Assembly: GCA_034432435.1 (NCBI GenBank)
Contig: DAOUBS010000005.1
Location: 1-11,468 of the forward strand
Reading direction: 5' to 3'
Origin: JANWYT01 sp034432435
Lineage (GTDB): Bacteria; Chloroflexota; Anaerolineae; Aggregatilineales; Phototrophicaceae
DNA: 11,468 nucleotides
Below, piece after piece: positions 7,213-11,468 of the stretch. The notes beneath the pieces were generated by a model. The model searched no databases and was not told the origin of the DNA. It saw nothing but the letters and a program-made list of their open reading frames with translations. Made by a program: the position numbers and the translations under genes. Each line of letters begins with the position of its first letter. Positions within the stretch are counted from its first letter, which is position 1.

Positions 7213-8474
7213 AACCGCTCACCCTGCGGAGCCTGTTGGACGATTTCCGCTTGCTGCTCATCCTGTTCGTATCGTTCCGCTTCGTGCTGCTCATCGCCTA
7301 TCAACCGTTCTTCATCAACGGCGTTGAGCGCGGCGTAGGGGTCGGGGGGGATCGGCTATACGTGTGGCTGCTGACAAGCCAGTACACTGAGGGCTTGCTG
7401 CCGTTCCGCGATTGGTGGAGCGAGTTCCCGCCGGTGTGGTACAGCGTGACGACTGCGTTCTACGCGCTGTTGGGGCCATCCGCTAGCTATGACAATTGGT
7501 CGATCTTGTTGGGCGTGCTGATGCTGGTCTGCGAAGCGGGCACGCTGGCGCTCGTGTGGCAGATTGGTGGTCGCCTGCACGGCAAGGAGACGGGCGCTGC
7601 GCTAGCGTGGGTCTACGCGCTGATGATCGCGCCGGTGGTGTTCATGTGGTGGAACTTCGACAGCATGGTAACGTTCTTTTCACTGGCGGCGTTGGCGGCG
7701 CTGATTGCCGGGCAGTCGCGCGCTTCCGCGGGTTGGATGGCGCTGGGGGCGCTCACCAAGTTCGTCTCATTTCTCTTGTTCGGCGCGATCGTACGCTTCT
7801 ACCCGCTGCGCAGAGCGGCGTGGCTCATTGCGGGCGCGCTGGGGCTGTTCGCGCTGGCCTACGCGCCGCTAATCGCCGTCAACAGCGAGTTTGCCCTCAT
7901 CTCGCTCACGGCGCAGTTCGGCAAGCCGAGCTATCAGACGGTGTGGGCGTTGATTGATGGCAACTACGGAACTGGCAACTTCGGCAGCGTTCAGAGTCAC
8001 TTGACGGCTGATGGGGTTTCTGAGGGGGTGGCAGATAAGAACCCGTCAGTGGTCCCCGGTTGGCTGCGGCTGGGTTTGGCGGGGTTGGTGGGGTTGGGGG
8101 TGTTCGTCAGCGTTCGGCGCTTCGATCAGCTCGGCGTGGTGGCTTTCTTCTTGGTCACCCTGCTCATCTTCTACTTGCAGTCACAGGGGTGGTCGCCACA
8201 ATGGCTGACGCTCATCATCCCGCTGACGCTGCTCGTCGTTCCCACACGCGACGGCGTATTCCTGTGTATCCTGCTTTCCGCGCTGGCATTTGTGGAATAT
8301 CCGTTTATCTTTGTGCGGACGGGGGCAACGGGTGGGCTGGTGCTGCCGCAGCTTCAACTCTTTACCCCGTGGGTGTTAGTGGTCATGGGGCGGACGGCGC
8401 TGCTCACCGTGATTGCCCTGCTGTGTTATCAACGGCTGCGCCAGCAGCCCAACCCTGATCTGAGGATTATCTGA
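7209..8474 (+). CDS. GT-C-like membrane glycosyltransferase candidate (GT87/DUF2029-like)
   Basis: This 421-residue protein is almost entirely membrane-embedded: about ten hydrophobic segments and no large soluble tail, unlike three of its GT-C-like neighbours. The first outer loop has GGDRLYVW (46-53) followed by LPFRDWWSEFPPVWY (64-78). A 'PfrDw...E(Y/F)PP' signature is what I associate with the DUF2029/GT87 group of polyprenol-dependent mannosyl- and related transferases. NFDS (149-152) in a later loop and GALTKF before a helix fit that group, as does the NYGTGNFG segment in the large central loop. D48, D68 and E72 are candidate catalytic acids. The GTG start follows AGGAGG and overlaps the upstream stop by four bases; the stop overlaps the next ATG by one base. 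Sugar and acceptor are unknown. A transporter-like or other GT-C family is possible. Confidence 0.7.
   Translation: MKPLTLRSLLDDFRLLLILFVSFRFVLLIAYQPFFINGVERGVGVGGDRLYVWLLTSQYTEGLLPFRDWWSEFPPVWYSVTTAFYALLGPSASYDNWSILLGVLMLVCEAGTLALVWQIGGRLHGKETGAALAWVYALMIAPVVFMWWNFDSMVTFFSLAALAALIAGQSRASAGWMALGALTKFVSFLLFGAIVRFYPLRRAAWLIAGALGLFALAYAPLIAVNSEFALISLTAQFGKPSYQTVWALIDGNYGTGNFGSVQSHLTADGVSEGVADKNPSVVPGWLRLGLAGLVGLGVFVSVRRFDQLGVVAFFLVTLLIFYLQSQGWSPQWLTLIIPLTLLVVPTRDGVFLCILLSALAFVEYPFIFVRTGATGGLVLPQLQLFTPWVLVVMGRTALLTVIALLCYQRLRQQPNPDLRII
8072..8100 (+). other. Predicted four-tract G-quadruplex sequence
   Basis: Four G runs (8072-8074, 8081-8084, 8090-8093, 8096-8100) are separated by loops of 6, 5 and 2 bases, which satisfies the G3+N1-7 rule. 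The stretch is on the coding strand, so the transcript would carry it too. It encodes Gly/Leu/Val-rich membrane helix residues, so it may be only a by-product of codon and residue composition. Confidence 0.5.
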
Positions 8475-9019
8475 TGAGCCGACCGATTGCCGCATGGGAA
8501 AACCTCATGCGCGAGGCGACTTCCGCCGACTACGACGAAATGCAAGACGCGATGTTTCGCTTGTCGCTCGTACTGGAGCGGCACAACTACCCACAGCGCA
8601 TCAGCGAACAACTCTATGAAGAGTACCTCTCACGTGATCTGCTGCGGTTGACACTCGACGAGCGGCGACAGCGAGAAGTCGTTGATTTTCTAGTGGCCAT
8701 GACCCGCGCGCGCCGCGCCGACGCAGACACGTTCCTGTTTGCGCTGGCGCGCGTTCGACCTGATTTGATCGCTGAGCCGCTGCTAAAACTGATGCGAGAA
8801 CTTGGCGAGAGCTGGAACGGTGAAGCCAAGAGGGAGGCAGTGAACGCGCTGAACGCTGTTCTCAAAGCTAGACCGAGCAACTTGGCGGAACTGCTGCGCG
8901 CGTTTGACCCGTCCGACCTTCTAGACGAGTGGGCACAGGACGATGATCAAAGCCTCGCCGATGAAGCCGACTTTGTGCTGAGCAAAGTTGAGAAACTGCT
9001 GGGAGATTCCCCTGCGTGA
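8474..9019 (+). CDS. Small soluble all-helical protein of unknown function
   Basis: I do not recognise this 181-residue protein. It has no signal peptide, membrane segment, cysteine pair or nucleotide-binding loop. It appears to be a string of amphipathic helices: 'DYDEMQDAMFRLSLVLERH' (20-38) and further helices to about 145, with a spacing that suggests a HEAT- or ARM-like bundle. An acidic linker follows (D156-D158, with D151 and E152 just before), then a last helix ending VEKLLG. It is rich in Arg, Asp, Glu and Leu. The ATG at 8474 has AGGA 7 bases upstream (8463-8466), and the TGATG junction places it in the same translational unit as the membrane proteins on both sides. Its stop overlaps the next start (GTGA). 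The strict coupling suggests a cytosolic partner, regulator or scaffold of the membrane enzymes, but this is inference. A gene merely captured by the operon is possible. Confidence 0.8.
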   Translation: MSRPIAAWENLMREATSADYDEMQDAMFRLSLVLERHNYPQRISEQLYEEYLSRDLLRLTLDERRQREVVDFLVAMTRARRADADTFLFALARVRPDLIAEPLLKLMRELGESWNGEAKREAVNALNAVLKARPSNLAELLRAFDPSDLLDEWAQDDDQSLADEADFVLSKVEKLLGDSPA

Positions 9020-10542
9020 GCGGCCAGCGCAAGCCCATCGATAGGTGGTTTGCGCTGGTGGTGCTGCTGCTGGCGCTGTTGATCGTGCGCCTGCCGAACG
9101 AACGCCCGTCCTTCACTGACGCCTACTACCACTACAACGCGGCGGTGCGCCTTGCACAGGGCGACGGGTTCGTAGATGACTACCTGTGGACGTACATTGG
9201 CGCGCCCGATGCGCTGCCCGCGCGCTCTCACCTCTACTGGATGCCCGGCACAAGCATCCTTGCTGCGTTAGGGATGGTCGTGTTCGGGGTGGGCTTCGGC
9301 GCGGCACAGGTGGGCTTGTGGCTGTGTTTGTGGGGCGGCGCGCTGCTGACTTATCACCTCGCATGGGCAGAAACTGGCAAGCCGCGTCAGGCGTGGGCGG
9401 CGGGGTTGGTTGTCCTCTTTGGCGGATTCTTCGGGCGCATGTGGGGCACAACCGACACCTTCGCACCCTACTTGTTCTTCGGTGGGGTGGCGTTGTGGCT
9501 GATGCAGCGCGCCGTCCGCGCCGACTGCTGGCAGAGCTGGCTACTGGCGGGCATGTTCAGCGGGGCGGGGCACTTGATCCGCAGCGATGGGCTGCTGCTG
9601 CTGTTGACCGGCCTATGTGTGCTGGCGCTGTTGCGGCGCGGGTCGGGCGTGCCGAACGCTGCGGCGCTGCTGGGCGGTTACCTAGTGGTGATGGGGCCGT
9701 GGTTCGCGTTCAACTACGCGACGCTGGGGACGCTGCTGCCAGTGGGCGGCACACAAGCCATCTGGTACACGACCTACGACGATCTGTTCAACTTTCCCCC
9801 GGCTGCTAACCCACAGCTCTTCTTCGCCAATGGGCTTGACCTGCTGTTCACCTCACGTGCGGAGGCGTTCATCGCCAACTTGCAAACGCTGCTCTTCGTG
9901 CAGGGGCTGTTGATCCTCTTCCCGCTGATGTTGGTTGGGGGGTGGGCGCGGCGTGCTGAACGCGCGTGGTGGCCGATCTTTATCTTCGCCATCGGTTTGC
10001 ACGTGGCGTTCACGGTCGTGTTCCCATTCCCGGGCATGCGCGGGGGCCTCTTCCACGGGGCGGCGGCGTTGATGCCGTTTTGGGCGGCGCTGGCGTTCGA
10101 TGGGCTAGATCGTGCCGTGGAGTGGGGGGCGCGGCGGCGTCGGCATTGGCGAGCGTCAAGCGCTCAACAGGTGTTCACGGCGGGGGTGGTGCTGTTGGTG
10201 ATAGGCTTCAGCGTGTCGTTGATGGTTCAGCGCCGCGTGCCCGCCGATACGCCCGTCTACTTTGAAGCGCTGAGAGAGGTGATCCCTGCAGGCAGCCGAG
10301 TCATGCGCAACGACATTGCTGAGCTCTACTTCTTCACGGGGATCGGTGGGGTAGTGCTGCCGAATGAGCCGTATAATGTAGTAGAAGAACTGGTGAAGCG
10401 CTATGAGATCGACTTCGTGCTGATAGAGTATCCGAATGTGCCGCGGCCTTTGTATCGCGCGCCTGTGCCTGAGGCGTGGCAGTTGATCCCGTTGTCGTTT
10501 GAGGGGGCAGAGCTTTATGACACGCGCCGCCTTGCGCCGTGA
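9016..10542 (+). CDS. GT-C-like membrane protein (GT39/ArnT-like) with C-terminal extracytoplasmic domain
   Basis: The 508-residue product begins with a helix (about 11-25), then FTDAYYHYNAAVRLAQG (33-49). D35 is placed as the catalytic acid of the first outer loop, followed by a long loop with DDYLW (54-58) and SHLYWMPGTS before the second helix. This matches the ArnT/PMT-like layout, where the acid and a downstream Tyr/His-rich loop bind the polyprenyl-phosphate-sugar donor. About nine to ten more helices end near residue 400. The tail (about 405-508) is soluble and contains YEIDFVLIE (463-471), nearly the same as in the DxDxWWHL protein of this operon. GTG 9016 overlaps the previous stop (GTGA); GGGAG at 9001-9005 is the probable ribosome binding site, 10 bases ahead. 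The 3' end overlaps the next gene by 26 bases. Donor and acceptor cannot be told. Confidence 0.75.
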   Translation: MSGQRKPIDRWFALVVLLLALLIVRLPNERPSFTDAYYHYNAAVRLAQGDGFVDDYLWTYIGAPDALPARSHLYWMPGTSILAALGMVVFGVGFGAAQVGLWLCLWGGALLTYHLAWAETGKPRQAWAAGLVVLFGGFFGRMWGTTDTFAPYLFFGGVALWLMQRAVRADCWQSWLLAGMFSGAGHLIRSDGLLLLLTGLCVLALLRRGSGVPNAAALLGGYLVVMGPWFAFNYATLGTLLPVGGTQAIWYTTYDDLFNFPPAANPQLFFANGLDLLFTSRAEAFIANLQTLLFVQGLLILFPLMLVGGWARRAERAWWPIFIFAIGLHVAFTVVFPFPGMRGGLFHGAAALMPFWAALAFDGLDRAVEWGARRRRHWRASSAQQVFTAGVVLLVIGFSVSLMVQRRVPADTPVYFEALREVIPAGSRVMRNDIAELYFFTGIGGVVLPNEPYNVVEELVKRYEIDFVLIEYPNVPRPLYRAPVPEAWQLIPLSFEGAELYDTRRLAP

Positions 10543-11468
10543 TGGCGTCTTGATCCTTGTTGCGGCTGCGCTGGGTGCGTGGTATGTGCTCGCGGCAGGG
10601 GGCGGCTTTCCATTGGATGACAGTTGGATTCATCAGGTGTATGGGCGCAACTTCGGCACGCTGGGCGAGTGGTCGTTCATTCCGGGCGAGCCTTCGACGG
10701 CTTCCACGTCACCGCTCTACACAGTGCTGTTGTCTATTGGCTATCGTCTTGGCTTGCCATTTGCCGCTTACACGCACGCGCTGGGGATCGTCAGCTTGGG
10801 GCTGATGGGCGTGCTGGGGGCGCGCTTGGCGGCGGCGCTGCTGCCAGATCGCCCGTGGATTGCGTGGGCGGTGGGCTTGGCGCTGGTGGGCACGTGGCAT
10901 CACGTGTGGGCGGCTGGGGCCGGCATGGAAGTGATTATCTTGATGACGCTGTCGTTTGCGCTTTACTTGGCAGTTGTGCGCGAGCAGGCAGCGGAGCGCT
11001 TTTCCTACGCGCGCGCGGTGCTGTTCGGCGTAGGAGTAGCACTGGCGACGCTCACACGGCCAGAGGGCATTTTGCTGGGAGCTGTGTGTGGGCTGACGCT
11101 AATTGCGCTGCGTCCGTGGGGGCTGTTCGACGTGATACGCTTCGGGGGGATCGCCGTGTTGGCGTGTGGCGTGGTGCTGCTGCCCTATTTGCTGTTCAAC
11201 TTGCAGCAGACGGGCGGGCTGCTGCCGAACACAGGGGCGGCTAAGTTCCGCATGGTGGAGGCGCTGCTGGCTCAGCCGCTGCCAGTGCGCTATTGGGGGG
11301 TGTTCGCGCAGATGATCGTCGGGCCGCAGGCCATTTGGCTGTTGGGGTTGGTTCCGTATGCGCTGTTGGCGTGGCAGCGGCCACACAAAGCGTTGTTCTT
11401 CATGCCGCTTGCATGGTACGCCGCTCAGACCATCCTTTATGCGGTTCAGCTTCCTGCGCCGATGCAGC
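10517..11468 (+). CDS. GT-C-like membrane glycosyltransferase candidate, N-terminal 317 residues (cut by right edge)
   Basis: The frame is open from ATG 10517 to the window end. GAGGGGG at 10501-10507 lies 9 bases ahead, and the start is inside the upstream gene (26-base overlap). A helix (about 9-27) is followed by FPLDDSWIHQVYGRNF (31-46), with the D34/D35 pair in the catalytic position of the first outer loop. Then comes IPGEP and a Ser/Thr-rich TSPLY before the second helix. GMEV (136-139), TRPEG (180-184) and LLPNT (235-239) are further marks of a GT-C group that, as I recall it, includes actinobacterial arabinofuranosyltransferases of the AftB type and many uncharacterised Chloroflexota proteins. 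Usually an 'AK' near the PNT segment is kept, and it is here (AAKF). About seven membrane helices are visible; the rest lies outside. It probably continues the same operon. Confidence 0.75.
   Translation, partial: MTRAALRRDGVLILVAAALGAWYVLAAGGGFPLDDSWIHQVYGRNFGTLGEWSFIPGEPSTASTSPLYTVLLSIGYRLGLPFAAYTHALGIVSLGLMGVLGARLAAALLPDRPWIAWAVGLALVGTWHHVWAAGAGMEVIILMTLSFALYLAVVREQAAERFSYARAVLFGVGVALATLTRPEGILLGAVCGLTLIALRPWGLFDVIRFGGIAVLACGVVLLPYLLFNLQQTGGLLPNTGAAKFRMVEALLAQPLPVRYWGVFAQMIVGPQAIWLLGLVPYALLAWQRPHKALFFMPLAWYAAQTILYAVQLPAPMQ

Larger units (their letters stand above)
806..11468 (+). other. Translationally coupled surface-glycan operon (eight genes, right end not seen)
   Basis: All eight plus-strand genes are head to tail with gaps of 3 and 27 bases and overlaps of 4, 4, 1, 4 and 26 bases. 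Three junctions are GTGA and one is TGATG, forms that favour re-initiation by the same ribosome. No terminator-like hairpin with a T run is present between genes, so one transcript from the 706-805 region is the simplest reading. The combination of a phosphoglycosyltransferase, five GT-C-like proteins and a ligase/polymerase indicates assembly of a polyprenyl-linked glycan and its transfer outside the membrane. Confidence 0.7.

Noticed and set aside
9186..9809. Open frame of about 200 codons inside the fourth GT-C-like gene
   Set aside because: The translation is low-complexity Ala/Arg/Gly with no membrane or domain pattern, while the other frame has a full GT-C layout.
1..11468. tRNA, rRNA, CRISPR, insertion sequence or attachment site
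   Set aside because: No cloverleaf-like segment, repeated spacer structure, transposase or integrase frame, or flanking direct or inverted repeats was found on either strand.

Overview
The window most resembles a chromosomal segment of a Chloroflexota bacterium, probably Anaerolineae or a close relative. This rests on recognised protein style, not on any search: the phosphoglycosyltransferase, the long GT-C-like membrane proteins ending in a 'YGHPTET' segment, and the NACHT-like ATPase with a charged insert all look like proteins I associate with that phylum. Hand-counted sample lines give about 53-55% G+C at the left end and about 60-75% towards the right. No RNA gene, CRISPR array, insertion sequence, integrase or terminator is visible.

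Layout: bases 1-705 hold the N-terminal part of a NACHT/STAND-like P-loop protein on the minus strand. It runs off the left edge, and its Walker A lysine is replaced by arginine. A 100-base AT-rich divergent region (706-805) follows. From 806 to the right edge eight genes lie on the plus strand, almost without gaps: a GT-C-like membrane protein; a polyprenyl-phosphate glycosylphosphotransferase; an O-antigen ligase/polymerase-like protein with a TPR-like tail; two further GT-C-like proteins; a small soluble helical protein of unknown function; a fourth GT-C-like protein; and a fifth GT-C-like protein cut by the right edge. Five of the seven junctions overlap by 1, 4 or 26 bases, so the set is very probably one translationally coupled operon. 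Coding density is close to complete, and no stretch over 300 bases lacks a gene.

Working model (inference): the phosphoglycosyltransferase starts a lipid-linked glycan at the cytoplasmic face. The GT-C-like proteins add sugars from polyprenyl-phosphate donors on the outer face. The ligase-like protein polymerises the glycan or transfers it to a surface acceptor. If the host is a typical Chloroflexota cell without lipopolysaccharide, the acceptor would not be lipid A-core; a protein, exopolysaccharide or other envelope polymer is more likely. No flippase, chain-length regulator, soluble nucleotide-sugar glycosyltransferase or sugar-nucleotide gene is in view, so the system is either completed elsewhere or depends heavily on outer-face chemistry. 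The least explained items are the 181-residue helical protein inside the membrane-protein operon, the arginine Walker A of the divergent ATPase, and an apparent loss of the usual acidic loop residue in the first GT-C-like protein.
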